Source of the DNA: Ruminococcaceae bacterium BL-6
GTDB lineage: Bacteria; Bacillota; Clostridia; Oscillospirales; Acutalibacteraceae
Direction: 5' to 3'
Assembly (NCBI GenBank): GCA_902810075.1
Contig: LR778135.1
Location: 3,038,001 to 3,102,000 of the forward strand
DNA: 64,000 nt
Made by a program: the position numbers and the translations under genes. Below are positions 16,315-25,128 of this stretch, piece by piece. The notes under the pieces were generated by a model. The model did no database searches, was not told the DNA's origin, and saw nothing but the letters and a program-made list of their open reading frames with translations. The first letter of the stretch is position 1. Each line of letters starts with the position of its first letter.

Positions 16315-16677
16315 ATGCCCTACAAACCAAAGCGTCCCTGCGCCTATCCCGGCTGCGGTCGGCTCGCCACAAGCGAGCAATACTGCGCCGAGCATCAGAA
16401 GCAGATGGACTATCATTACAATCACTTTCAGCGCGCGCCGGAGACGAACAAACGCTACGGCCGCTCGTGGAAGCGTATCCGCGATCGCTTTATCAAGGCA
16501 CACCCTCTCTGTGAGGAGTGCAAGAAATCCGGGCGGCTGACACCTGCCGAGGAGGTTCATCACATTCTTCCCCTTAGTCAGGGAGGCACCAATGACGTGC
16601 ATAACCTGATGGCACTCTGCAAGGCGTGTCATTCGCGCATTACGCTGGAAGCAAACAAAAATAACCGCGAGGCGTGA
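16315..16677 (+). CDS. HNH endonuclease next to terminase
   Basis: The 120-residue protein starts at ATG 16315 (AAGGAAG upstream). An N-terminal zinc knuckle (CAYPGCGRLATSEQYCAEH) precedes the HNH fold: EVHHILPLSQGGTNDVHNLM (about 80-99) with the paired His, then LCKACHSRIT; HPLCEECKKSG supplies the second pair of structural cysteines. Phage HNH proteins beside the terminase genes are needed for specific cutting by the packaging motor, known for HK97-like phages. Upstream extension of the frame to 16264 crosses the terminator and is rejected. Confidence 0.92.
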   Translation: MPYKPKRPCAYPGCGRLATSEQYCAEHQKQMDYHYNHFQRAPETNKRYGRSWKRIRDRFIKAHPLCEECKKSGRLTPAEEVHHILPLSQGGTNDVHNLMALCKACHSRITLEANKNNREA

Positions 16678-16797
16678 ACCGGTGGGGGTATCAAAATCTC
16701 TAAAACTGCTTCAAGCGGACAGCGGCGCGGGGCTTTCTGTTAAAAAACGCGGTTTCAAACGAGGTAATAGGCATAGCCGCAAAGCGAGGTGATATTT

Positions 16798-17349
16798 TTG
16801 GCGAAGGACGGAACCAACAGAGGCGGCGCTCGTGTCGGCGCGGGCGCAAAAAAGAAGCCGTTAGCCGACAAAATCGCTGCCGGCAATCCCGGAGGCAGAA
16901 CACTGACGGTCATGGAGTTTTCCGGTGCTGCCGACCTTCAGGGTCAGGCGATGCCGGAGCCGAACAAAATGCTCGAAGCAGTCCAAAAGGACGGCAAGAC
17001 GCTGGTCGCCGGTGAGATTTACAAAAATACATGGACATGGCTGAATGAACGCGGCTGCGCGACGCTGGTTTCTCCGCAGCTTCTGGAGCGCTACGCCATG
17101 AGCGTCGCCCGCTGGATTCAGTGTGAGGAAGCGGTCACCACCTACGGCTTTCTGGCAAAGCACCCGACTACGGGCAACGCGATTCAAAGCCCGTATGTGG
17201 CGATGGGTCAGAATTACATGAATCAGACCAACCGGCTGTGGTATGAGATTTTTCAAATCGTCAAGGAGAACTGCACCGGCGAGTACAGCGGCGCAAACCC
17301 GCAGGACGACGTGATGGAGCGCTTGCTCAATGCAAGGAGGGGCAAATGA
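16798..17349 (+). CDS. Phage terminase small subunit, P27 family
   Basis: I prefer the TTG at 16798, 5 bases after GAGGTGA; GTG 16789 is the alternative. The 183-residue protein has the P27 pattern: basic Gly/Ala-rich N-terminus GGARVGAGAKKKP, then NPGGRTL, and a helical part with LLERYAMSVARWIQCEEAV and NYMNQTNRLWYEIFQIVKEN. The small subunit recognises phage DNA and loads the large subunit. Two methyltransferase genes and several small genes separate it from the large subunit at 22037, an arrangement common in this phage group. Confidence 0.87.
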   Translation: MAKDGTNRGGARVGAGAKKKPLADKIAAGNPGGRTLTVMEFSGAADLQGQAMPEPNKMLEAVQKDGKTLVAGEIYKNTWTWLNERGCATLVSPQLLERYAMSVARWIQCEEAVTTYGFLAKHPTTGNAIQSPYVAMGQNYMNQTNRLWYEIFQIVKENCTGEYSGANPQDDVMERLLNARRGK

Positions 17350-17350
17350 C

Positions 17351-18676
17351 GTGGATATACGAAGTCTAAAGCTGTCGGAGCTGAATCCGGCAAAATACAA
17401 TCCGCGCAAGGAACTGCGTCCCGGCGATGCGGAATTTGAGAAGCTCAAGCGCTCCATTGAAAGCTTTGGCTATGTGGAGCTCATCGTCGTCAATGAAGCG
17501 ACGGACTTCACGGTCATTTCCGGCCATCAGCGGCTTTCGGTATTGAAGGCGCTCGGCTATGAGAGCGCAGAGTGCGTTGTGGTGAGCTTGGATGCCACCC
17601 GCGAAAAGGCGCTCAACATCGCCATGAATAAAATTTCCGGCGAGTGGGATACGAAAAAGCTCGAAAACCTGCTCTCGGATTTGAAGGCGGAGGACTTCGA
17701 CGTTACGCTGACCGGCTTCGACACCAGCGAAATCGGGCTCATGCTCGGCGTTGATGATGAAATCGTGCAGGATATTGTGCCAGAGGTCAATGCGGATGAG
17801 CCAACGGTATGCCAGCCCGGCGACATATGGCAGCTTGGCCGGCATCGGCTACTCTGCGGCAGCAGCACGGATAAAAACGATGTTGCCAGACTGATGGACG
17901 GGCAACACAGCAAGCTGCTCTTTACCTCTCCGCCGTACAGCGATATGCGAACCTACAACGGTGATAAGGAATTGAGCGTGGACAGCATCGCGCAGTTTCT
18001 CCCTTGCTATGAACCGTTTACCGCACTGCAAGCGGTCAATCTCGGAATCCAGCGCAAGGACGGCGAGGTCTATCCCTATTGGAACGTTTACATCGACACG
18101 GCGAAGCAAGCCGGTCTGAAGCTGCTGGCGTGGAATGTGTGGGATAAGCTCACCTGCGGCAGCGTCGGTCAGCAAAGCGCGATGATACCCATCCGGCATG
18201 AGTGGATATTCTGTTTTGGCAAAGAGCTGGTTGCGGTGAATCCGACGTGGCGCAAGAAGGAAGCCAGCATTTACTCCGGCGGGCGCTACAACAAGATCCG
18301 TCAAGCGGACGGCTCCTTTCGGATTGCGCGGCGCGGCAATGAAACCGGTGCATTCAAGAAAATGGAAAGCCTGCTGGAACTGCCGGAGCAGACCAGTCTT
18401 GAGTCGGTTACAAAGCAGCTCAGTGAAAAAGGCAAGATTCGCGCCGAGCACCCCGCCACCTTTCCCGTGGCGCTGCCGTCGGAATACATCGTTGCCTTTA
18501 CCGATGAAAATGACATTGTGGTCGAACCCTTTGGCGGCGCAGGCACGACGCTCATCGCCTGTGAGCAGCTTGACCGCACCTGTTACATCATGGAGCTGGA
18601 CGCACACTACTGCGATGTCATTATCAAACGCTGGGAGAATTTTACCGGTCAAACCGCTGTGAAGCAGGAGGACTGA
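17351..18676 (+). CDS. ParB-like domain / site-specific DNA methyltransferase fusion (copy 1)
   Basis: Start is GTG 17351, chosen because GCAAGGAGG lies ahead and the product then aligns with the next gene from its first residue. The 441-residue protein has an N-terminal ParB/sulfiredoxin-like domain (ELNPAKYNPRKEL, ISGHQRLSVLKALGY) and a C-terminal methyltransferase with catalytic TSPPYSDMRTY (about 196) and SAM-binding VEPFGGAGTTLIACEQ (about 395). The SPPY motif suits N4-cytosine or N6-adenine methylation. It probably protects phage DNA or regulates packaging. No cognate restriction enzyme is adjacent. Confidence 0.9.
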   Translation: MDIRSLKLSELNPAKYNPRKELRPGDAEFEKLKRSIESFGYVELIVVNEATDFTVISGHQRLSVLKALGYESAECVVVSLDATREKALNIAMNKISGEWDTKKLENLLSDLKAEDFDVTLTGFDTSEIGLMLGVDDEIVQDIVPEVNADEPTVCQPGDIWQLGRHRLLCGSSTDKNDVARLMDGQHSKLLFTSPPYSDMRTYNGDKELSVDSIAQFLPCYEPFTALQAVNLGIQRKDGEVYPYWNVYIDTAKQAGLKLLAWNVWDKLTCGSVGQQSAMIPIRHEWIFCFGKELVAVNPTWRKKEASIYSGGRYNKIRQADGSFRIARRGNETGAFKKMESLLELPEQTSLESVTKQLSEKGKIRAEHPATFPVALPSEYIVAFTDENDIVVEPFGGAGTTLIACEQLDRTCYIMELDAHYCDVIIKRWENFTGQTAVKQED

Positions 18677-18678
18677 TT

Positions 18679-19923
18679 ATGGATATAAAAAAAATACCCA
18701 TGGAGCAGCTCATCCCCGCCGACTACAATCCCCGTAAGGATTTGAAGCCTGGTGATCCCGAATATGACAAGCTGAAACGCTCCATTGAGCAATTCGGTTA
18801 TGTCGAGCCGCTCATCTGGAATAAGACCACCGGACGTATCGTCGGCGGTCACCAGCGTCTGAAGGTGCTCATCGATATGGGCATTACAGAAGTAGACTGC
18901 GTGGTGGTTGAGCTGCCGGAGGACAAGGAAAAGGCACTCAACATCGCGCTCAACAAGATTTCAGGCGAGTGGGACAAGGATAAACTGGCGCTGCTCATTG
19001 CGGACTTGCAGGGTGCGGATTTTGATGTGTCGCTGACCGGTTTTGACCCCGCCGAGCTGGACGATCTGTTCAAGGATAAGATCAAGGACAAAATCCACGA
19101 TGACGATTTTGATGTGGAAGCGGCGCTTAAGGAGCCGGTCATCACCAAGCTCGGCGATGTCTGGACGCTGGGACGGCATCGGCTGGTCTGCGGCGACAGC
19201 ACCAAATCAGACACCTTCGAACTGCTGATGGCTGGCGCGAAAGCGAATCTCGTTATTACAGACCCGCCCTACAACGTCAACTACGAGGGCAGCGCCGGAA
19301 AAATCAAGAATGACAATATGACTAACGATGCATTTTACAAGTTTCTACTGGCGGCATTCCAGAACATCGAAGCTGTTATGGCGGACGATGCCAGTATCTA
19401 TATTTTTCATTCCGACACCGAAGGGCTCAACTTTCGGCGAGCCTTTGCGGATGCCGGTTTCTTTTTGTCTGGCTGCTGCATTTGGAAAAAGCAGTCACTG
19501 GTGCTGGGGCGCTCGCCCTATCAGTGGCAGCATGAGCCGGTGCTGTTTGGCTGGAAGAAGAAAGGCAGGCATCAGTGGTACACCGGACGCAAGGAAACGA
19601 CCATCTGGGAATTCGATAAGCCCAAGAAGAACGGCGACCATCCGACCATGAAGCCAATCCCGCTGCTGGCATATCCCATTATGAATTCCAGTATGAGCAA
19701 CACGCTGGTGCTTGACCCCTTCGGCGGCAGCGGCAGCACGCTCATTGCCTGTGAGCAGACGGACCGCAGCTGTTACACCATAGAGCTTGACGAAAAATTC
19801 TGCGATGTGATTGTGAAACGCTACATCGAGCAGGTCGGCTCGTCGGACAAGGTTTCCTTACAGCGCGACGGGCTGTCGTATTCCTATGCGGAGGTGGCTG
19901 TGTGTGAGGATAGCAATTCTTGA
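18679..19923 (+). CDS. ParB-like domain / adenine-type DNA methyltransferase fusion (copy 2)
   Basis: The 414-residue protein parallels copy 1 over its whole length (LIPADYNPRKDL, VGGHQRLKVLIDMGI at the ParB-like domain) but has the DPPY variant in ITDPPYNVNYEG (about 194-205) and DPFGGSGSTLIACEQ near residue 355. DPPY is typical of N6-adenine and N4-cytosine enzymes of the beta class. It starts 2 bases after copy 1 stops. The two probably arose by tandem duplication and then took on different recognition sequences. Confidence 0.92.
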   Translation: MDIKKIPMEQLIPADYNPRKDLKPGDPEYDKLKRSIEQFGYVEPLIWNKTTGRIVGGHQRLKVLIDMGITEVDCVVVELPEDKEKALNIALNKISGEWDKDKLALLIADLQGADFDVSLTGFDPAELDDLFKDKIKDKIHDDDFDVEAALKEPVITKLGDVWTLGRHRLVCGDSTKSDTFELLMAGAKANLVITDPPYNVNYEGSAGKIKNDNMTNDAFYKFLLAAFQNIEAVMADDASIYIFHSDTEGLNFRRAFADAGFFLSGCCIWKKQSLVLGRSPYQWQHEPVLFGWKKKGRHQWYTGRKETTIWEFDKPKKNGDHPTMKPIPLLAYPIMNSSMSNTLVLDPFGGSGSTLIACEQTDRSCYTIELDEKFCDVIVKRYIEQVGSSDKVSLQRDGLSYSYAEVAVCEDSNS

Positions 19924-20109
19924 TGTCGGAGCGTAAGCAATACCACTTTCCAAAGCTCGTCTGTATGAAATTTGCGCTGGTACATTCTTTAAAGCTACCA
20001 GCATGTGACGCCGGGTATTTCTCGCCAAGACATAATACCCACACTTCCCGCCGAGACAGCTTTCAGCTATTTGTGCATACCGGAGAATGTCGTTTTTCTC
20101 TCACATAAG

Positions 20110-20150
20110 CCTTGCTATTCCAGGCGTTTAGAGGCATATATGTACCTACC
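20110..20150 (+). repeat. Intergenic repeat CCTTGCTATTC...TGTACCT, copy 1
   Basis: The block shares CCTTGCTATTC, a similar spacer and ATATGTACCT with 21664-21703. Both copies lie 20-40 bases ahead of a ribosome site. TTGCTA with TATATG about 19 bases later could be a phage promoter. The rest of the 249-base gap from 19924 holds no convincing frame. Confidence 0.4.
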
Positions 20151-20172
20151 AAATTGAAAGGTGGTACAGAAA

Positions 20173-20457
20173 ATGCACGACAACGACTTGAAAAAAGCGC
20201 TGGACGACTTCCTCCAGCAGCGCATCGACGACTGCGGAGCACGCGGCAACGAGGGCTTGCAGGCAGCCTATCAGCAGTTTGAACGCTGCACCGAAAAACT
20301 GAAAAGCTCACTGACCCCGGAGCAGCGTCAGGCGTACCTCGAATGGGAAAATGCCTACTCTCTGGTGGATGGTGAAACGATGAACTGCTACTACCGTGCC
20401 GGGTTTTCCGACGCGGTATTGTTTTTCATGGGATGGAGGAACGGAGAATGGAAATGA
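20173..20457 (+). CDS. Hypothetical phage protein
   Basis: The 94-residue protein starts at ATG 20173, 9 bases after AAAGGTGG. It is helical with a hydrophobic C-terminal segment: QRIDDCGARGNEGLQAAYQQ, LTPEQRQAYLEWENAYSLV, then CYYRAGFSDAVLFFMGW. The ending resembles small proteins (DUF6809-like, from memory) common in clostridial mobile elements. It overlaps the following gene by 10 bases. Function unknown. Confidence 0.7.
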   Translation: MHDNDLKKALDDFLQQRIDDCGARGNEGLQAAYQQFERCTEKLKSSLTPEQRQAYLEWENAYSLVDGETMNCYYRAGFSDAVLFFMGWRNGEWK

Positions 20458-21188
20458 AGTACAACGTCACGGGCAACGACCGCAAACGGCTGGTCACGGC
20501 AATCGCGGAGTTTATGGCATGCGCGGCAACGTACAAGGGCGCTCCGACCTTCGCCTATGAGGTGGGCTGCTTTACCGTCGACAAAAACGGCACCGTTAGC
20601 TTTGACGACCGCATCGATGGAGAGAACGTTGAAAAGCTCATCCAGCGGCTTCGTGAACTGGGCTTTGAAGCGGAACCCGAGGAAGCCGTCGATTCCCTTA
20701 TTCTTTCCTACCCGCGGGAGGACATCACCGACGCGGCGCTCGAAAACCTGCGTCTGCTGGTGGCAAGCAAGGAAACGCTCATCAAAAAGGCTCTGGCGGT
20801 CGATGTTCTGCCGATTGAGGTCGACGATGAGAAGGTCAGCTTCCCGTGGTTTGAGGGTTGTCCGACACCGGAGGAAATCAGCGCCTACGCCCACTTTACG
20901 AGTAAGCTCATCGCCATGGCAAAAACGCAGAAGCGCGTCATTGCCAAGGAAAAAGAGACGGATAACGACAAATACGCATTTCGCTGCTTTCTCCTGCGGC
21001 TCGGCTTCATCGGTGAGGAGTACAAAGCGGCACGGAAAATCCTGCTCAAAAATCTCACCGGCAGCGGCGCATTTAAAAACGGCAATCCGAAGGCACAGGA
21101 GTTGGTCGAACACATCAATGCAGACGCTGACCTTTACGACGATGTGATGAGTCTGCAGGACAAGGAGGTAACAGAAAATGAGCAATAA
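20448..21188 (+). CDS. Virulence-related-protein-like phage gene, function unknown
   Basis: The 246-residue protein starts at ATG 20448 after GGAGGAACGGAG. The first half has KYNVTGNDRKRLVTAIAEF, YEVGCFTVDKNGTVSFDD and LIQRLRELGFEAE; the second half is Lys-rich and helical (FRCFLLRLGFIGEEYKAARK, ILLKNLTGSGAFKNG). Homologues in clostridial prophages are usually labelled virulence-related, a historical name without biochemical support. Its stop overlaps the next start by 11 bases. It is a real gene of unknown role between packaging-associated loci. Confidence 0.78.
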   Translation: MEMKYNVTGNDRKRLVTAIAEFMACAATYKGAPTFAYEVGCFTVDKNGTVSFDDRIDGENVEKLIQRLRELGFEAEPEEAVDSLILSYPREDITDAALENLRLLVASKETLIKKALAVDVLPIEVDDEKVSFPWFEGCPTPEEISAYAHFTSKLIAMAKTQKRVIAKEKETDNDKYAFRCFLLRLGFIGEEYKAARKILLKNLTGSGAFKNGNPKAQELVEHINADADLYDDVMSLQDKEVTENEQ

Positions 21189-21414
21189 TTTTCCGTCCAG
21201 AGAAATTGTGGAGCGTATCCGCAGGCGGTATCCGGTCGGCAGCCGTGTGGAGCTTGTCAAAATGGACGACCCGCAGGCGCCCCCTGTCGGCACAAAGGGC
21301 ACCGTGCGCGGCGTGGACGACATTGGCAGCGTGATGGTTGCGTGGGACAACGGGTGCGGCCTTTCGGTCGCCTACGGCGCGGATGTCTGCAGGGTGGTGA
21401 GCGATGATGACTGA
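21178..21414 (+). CDS. DUF4314 domain protein
   Basis: The 78-residue protein has an N-terminal helix (REIVERIRRRYPVGSRVELV) and a small beta-barrel, SH3-like part (KGTVRGVDDIGSVMVAWDNG, then LSVAYGADVCRVV). This is the DUF4314 pattern found in Firmicutes phages next to DUF5049. It starts within the previous gene and overlaps the next by 11 bases. Role unknown; nucleic acid or protein binding is possible for the fold. Confidence 0.85.
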   Translation: MSNNFPSREIVERIRRRYPVGSRVELVKMDDPQAPPVGTKGTVRGVDDIGSVMVAWDNGCGLSVAYGADVCRVVSDDD

Positions 21415-21583
21415 GAAAATCAGGCAGCAGATACTTGCCGTGCGCGACACCGGGCTGACTAATATGTTTGATATCCATGCAGTTCAGCGCATTGCGTATG
21501 ACATGGAATTCTATGAACTGGTGACCTATCTTGAGGAACATCGTCGCGAATACGCGCACTTCATCCTCACCGGAGAGGGATAA
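21404..21583 (+). CDS. DUF5049-like small protein
   Basis: This 59-residue frame starts at a double ATG (21404) inside the end of the DUF4314 gene, after GGTGGTGAG. It carries EKIRQQILAVRDTGLTNMFD, then VQRIAYDMEFYELVTYLEEH and REYAHFILTGEG, which I recognise as the DUF5049 pattern that accompanies DUF4314. It is probably helical and cytoplasmic. Function unknown. Confidence 0.8.
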   Translation: MMTEKIRQQILAVRDTGLTNMFDIHAVQRIAYDMEFYELVTYLEEHRREYAHFILTGEG

Positions 21584-21663
21584 CACTGTAACCTACACAA
21601 TTTTAGTGGCTGCAAGGGGCTTCATATTCGTGTGGTTTACGGCAGGATATATCGCGTAAATGG

Positions 21664-21703
21664 CCTTGCTATTCTGTGATTCTTGAGCGAATATGTACCT
21701 GCC
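21664..21703 (+). repeat. Intergenic repeat CCTTGCTATTC...TGTACCT, copy 2
   Basis: Second copy of the block at 20110-20150, with the same ends and almost the same spacing, again just upstream of a ribosome site (ACAGGAGG, 21724-21731). Confidence 0.4.
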
Positions 21704-21738
21704 GAAAGGAAATTACAAACTTACAGGAGGATACGACC

Positions 21739-21918
21739 ATGACAGAGAAGCAGCTCAAGCAGGCCAAGAGCCAACTGCCGCAGGGCGAGAAATTTGACAG
21801 AGCTTACCGCGCCTTTGAAGGCGGCATCCGCTTGATATCCAAAAAAGCCGACGGAACGGAAACCCGCTACAAGGTCATTTTCGACGCTGACGACAACGTC
21901 CGCATCGAGAGATTCTAA
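21739..21918 (+). CDS. Small conserved phage protein
   Basis: The 59-residue protein starts at ATG 21739 after ACAGGAGG. Sequence features are EKQLKQAKSQLPQGEKFDRA, a short beta region GGIRLISKKADGTETRYKV and VIFDADDNVRIERF. It looks like a folded alpha-beta domain, not a spurious frame, and directly precedes the large terminase. No known family or function. Confidence 0.7.
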   Translation: MTEKQLKQAKSQLPQGEKFDRAYRAFEGGIRLISKKADGTETRYKVIFDADDNVRIERF

Positions 21919-22036
21919 GCTCCGAAGCAAGGAAAAAGCCGAGTTCAGCCCTTCAGGGGGCTGTATCTCGTACAGATAAATTTTGAAGGACTGCCGGCGG
22001 CGGTCTATTTTTATGCCCGGAAGGAGGCGGCAGTTC

Positions 22037-23638
22037 TTGCGCAAGCTGAAAAAATACAAGCAAACGCGCTTTAGGGCGCAGGATTCGACCTATGACAAGT
22101 CGGCCGCCGACTACGCCGTGGCATTTATCGAAGCGCTCTGCCACACCAAAGGAACATGGGCGGGCAAGCCCTTCGAGCTGATCGACTGGCAGGAGCAGAT
22201 TGTGCGAGATATTTTCGGCACGCTCAAGCCCAATGGCTATCGGCAGTTCAACACCGCCTATGTGGAAATCCCAAAGAAAATGGGAAAAAGCGAGCTTGCG
22301 GCGGCAATCGCGCTGCTACTCACCTGCGGGGACGGCGAGGAACGAGCCGAGGTGTACGGCTGCGCCGCTGACCGCAATCAGGCCTCTATTGTTTTCAACG
22401 TCGCTGCGGATATGGTGCGAATGTGCCCGGCGCTTTCCAAGCGCGTCAAAATACTGGACGCGACCAAGCGGCTCATCTATCAGCCCACCGGAAGCATCTA
22501 TCAGGTGCTGTCCGCCGATGTCGGGAACAAGCACGGCTTCAACACACACGGCGTGGTGTTCGACGAGCTGCACACCCAGCCAAACAGAAAGCTCTACGAT
22601 GTGATGACCAAGGGCAGCGGCGATGCGAGAATGCAGCCGCTGTATTTTCTCATCACCACCGCCGGCGATAACCAGAACAGCATTTGCTGGGAGGTGCATC
22701 AGAAGGCACTCGACATCATCGACGGAAGGAAACACGACCCTACCTTCTATCCAGTCATTTACGGCGCGGCTCAAGAGGACGATTGGACGGACCCGAAGGT
22801 ATGGCGGAAAGCCAATCCGTCGCTGGGCATTACCGTCGGTATGGATAAGGTCAAGGCCGCCTTTGAATCGGCCCGGCAGAATCCAGCCGAGGAGAACAGC
22901 TTCCGGCAGCTGCGCCTCAATCAATGGGTCAAACAGGCAGTGCGCTGGATGCCCATGGAGAAATGGGATGCCTGCGCGTTTCCGATAAACGAAAAAGCGC
23001 TTGAAGGCCGCGTCTGCTATGGCGGGCTTGACCTTTCGTCCAGCACCGACATTACGGCGTTCGTGTTAGTTTTTCCACCGCTGGACGAAGAGGACAAATA
23101 CAGCGTCCTCCCGTATTTCTGGATGCCGGAGGATAATATCGACCTGCGCGTGAAGCGCGATCATGTGAATTATGACCTCTGGCAGCGGCAGAGCTTTCTG
23201 CAAACCACCGAGGGGAATGTCGTCCATTACGGCTACATTGAACACTTCATCGAGCAGCTGGGCGAGCGCTACAATATCCGCGAAATTGCCTTCGACCGCT
23301 GGGGAGCCGTTCAGATGGTGCAGAACTTGGAGGGTATGGGCTTCACGGTTGTTCCGTTCGGGCAGGGCTTTAAGGATATGTCCCCGCCCACCAAGGAGCT
23401 GATGAAGCTGACACTGGAAGAAAAAATCGCCCACGGCGGGCATCCGATCCTGCGCTGGATGATGGATAACATCTTCATCCGAACAGACCCTGCCGGCAAC
23501 ATCAAGGCGGATAAGGAAAAATCTACCGAGAAAATTGACGGCGCGGTTGCCACTATTATGGCGCTGGATCGGGCCATCCGCTGCGGCAACGACACGGGCG
23601 AGAGCGTTTATGACAAGCGCGGCTTGCTCATTCTCTGA
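22037..23638 (+). CDS. Phage terminase large subunit
   Basis: I use TTG 22037, 10 bases after AAGGAGG; ATG 22013 and TTG 21983 are in frame but lie before that site. The 533-residue packaging motor has an ATPase part with Walker A-like EIPKKMGKSELAA (about 75-87), Walker B VVFDELHTQ (about 172-180) and coupling motif LITTAGD. A nuclease part carries GGLDLSSSTDITAF near 331 and a conserved AFDRWGA. It is of the Terminase_1 type that accompanies P27 small subunits and HK97-like heads. It cuts concatemers and pumps DNA through the portal. Confidence 0.95.
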   Translation: MRKLKKYKQTRFRAQDSTYDKSAADYAVAFIEALCHTKGTWAGKPFELIDWQEQIVRDIFGTLKPNGYRQFNTAYVEIPKKMGKSELAAAIALLLTCGDGEERAEVYGCAADRNQASIVFNVAADMVRMCPALSKRVKILDATKRLIYQPTGSIYQVLSADVGNKHGFNTHGVVFDELHTQPNRKLYDVMTKGSGDARMQPLYFLITTAGDNQNSICWEVHQKALDIIDGRKHDPTFYPVIYGAAQEDDWTDPKVWRKANPSLGITVGMDKVKAAFESARQNPAEENSFRQLRLNQWVKQAVRWMPMEKWDACAFPINEKALEGRVCYGGLDLSSSTDITAFVLVFPPLDEEDKYSVLPYFWMPEDNIDLRVKRDHVNYDLWQRQSFLQTTEGNVVHYGYIEHFIEQLGERYNIREIAFDRWGAVQMVQNLEGMGFTVVPFGQGFKDMSPPTKELMKLTLEEKIAHGGHPILRWMMDNIFIRTDPAGNIKADKEKSTEKIDGAVATIMALDRAIRCGNDTGESVYDKRGLLIL

Positions 23639-23801
23639 GGTATTCCGCATCATTCATCAGTATCTGCACATAAAACAGGAGAATAGGTGCAGATACTCTG
23701 CCGTTACCCTTGACTATGAGGGGCTGCGTCAGGCCCCGGCGGGGTGAGGCGAGAGCGTCGCGATATATGCGAAAACAGCAGAGACATTCACACGCGAGAG
23801 C

Positions 23802-23828
23802 GTCTGTCGAAGGGCAGGCGCTTTTTTG
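23802..23828 (+). terminator. Weak hairpin with T-run before the portal gene
   Basis: GCGTCTG and CAGGCGC pair with one G-T and precede six Ts. The 218-base gap from 23639 holds no gene, and a second hairpin GGGGC/GCCCC lies around 23720. Partial termination is possible. Confidence 0.4.
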
Positions 23829-23856
23829 ATACCCATTTTGAGGAGGCAAACAGCCT

Positions 23857-25128
23857 ATGGGCATACTACAAAGCATTTTCAAAGCCCGCGACAAGCCGCA
23901 GAAACCTTCCGCTAAAAATCTCGGCGGCAGCGGCTTTTTGTGGGGCGGCACGACATCGGGCAAGGTTGTCAATGAAAGAACCGCCATGCAGATGACGGCG
24001 GTTTACTCTTGTGTCCGCATTCTGTCCGAGGCAATCGCGGGGCTTCCGCTGTTTGTTTACAGGTACGGAACGGACGGCAGCAAGGAGAAATATCTCGACC
24101 ATCCGCTGTGGCGGGTTCTGCATGACGAACCGAACCCCGAAATGACCTCGTTTGTCTTTCGGGAAACCATGATGAATCACCTGCTGCTGACGGGGAACGC
24201 CTACGCACAGATTATCCGAAACGCGCGCGGCGAGGTTGTGGCACTGTACCCGCTTATGCCGGACAGAGTCACGGTGGACAGGGATTCGCAGGGGCGGCTG
24301 TACTACCGTTATTACAAAAGCAGCGATGAAGCGCCGGCGGTCGGAAAGGCAAAGCAAGTAGATATGATCTTCGCGCCCTCGGATATTCTCCATGTGCTGG
24401 GGCTTGGCTACGACGGGCTGGTCGGCTATTCACCGATTGCAATGGCGAAAAACGCCGTGGGCTTGGCAATGGCGGCGGAGGAATACGGCGCGAAGTTCTT
24501 CGCCAACGGCGCGGCACCATCCGGCGTTCTGGAGCACCCCGGCACCATCAAAGACCCGGAGCGCATCCGGCAAAGCTGGCAGTCCACCTTCGGCGGCAGC
24601 GTCAACAGCAACAAAATCGCCGTGCTGGAGGAAGGGCTCAAGTATACGCCCATCGCCATTTCTCCCGAACAGGCACAGTTTTTGGAGACGCGCAAGTTCC
24701 AAATCAATGAAATCGCTCGAATTTTCCGGGTGCCGCCGCATATGCTGGCAGACCTTGAAAAGTCGAGCTTTTCAAATATTGAGCAGCAGTCGCTGGAGTT
24801 TGTGAAATACACGCTCGACCCATGGGTAATCCGCTGGGAGCAGGCGATGAACAAGTCGCTTTTGCTCGACAGCGAAAAGCGCACGGTGTTTACAAAATTC
24901 AATGTGGACGGGCTGCTCCGCGGCGACTACGCCAGCCGCATGACCGGCTACGCGACCGCGCGGCAAAACGGCTGGATGTCGGCAAATGACATCCGGGAGC
25001 TTGAAAACCTCGACCGAATCCCTGCCGAGCTCGGCGGCGATTTGTATCTCATCAACGGCGCGATGACACTTATGGGGTCCCCGCAAAGTCAACAAGACTT
25101 TGTGGGGAGAGGCGGAGCAACGAAATGA
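23857..25128 (+). CDS. Phage portal protein, HK97 family
   Basis: The 423-residue protein forms the dodecameric ring through which DNA enters the head. HK97-type hallmarks are TAVYSCVRILSEAIAGLPLF (about 48-67), HPLWRVLHDEPNPEMTSFVF, LTGNAYAQIIRN, VVALYPLMPDRV, and FQINEIARIFRVPPHMLADL near residue 288. GAGGAGG precedes the ATG. The order portal, protease, capsid is the classic HK97 head module. Confidence 0.95.
   Translation: MGILQSIFKARDKPQKPSAKNLGGSGFLWGGTTSGKVVNERTAMQMTAVYSCVRILSEAIAGLPLFVYRYGTDGSKEKYLDHPLWRVLHDEPNPEMTSFVFRETMMNHLLLTGNAYAQIIRNARGEVVALYPLMPDRVTVDRDSQGRLYYRYYKSSDEAPAVGKAKQVDMIFAPSDILHVLGLGYDGLVGYSPIAMAKNAVGLAMAAEEYGAKFFANGAAPSGVLEHPGTIKDPERIRQSWQSTFGGSVNSNKIAVLEEGLKYTPIAISPEQAQFLETRKFQINEIARIFRVPPHMLADLEKSSFSNIEQQSLEFVKYTLDPWVIRWEQAMNKSLLLDSEKRTVFTKFNVDGLLRGDYASRMTGYATARQNGWMSANDIRELENLDRIPAELGGDLYLINGAMTLMGSPQSQQDFVGRGGATK

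Noticed and set aside
17351..19923. Restriction-modification system from the two methyltransferases
   Set aside because: No restriction endonuclease is adjacent; the HNH protein at 16315 is the terminase-associated type.
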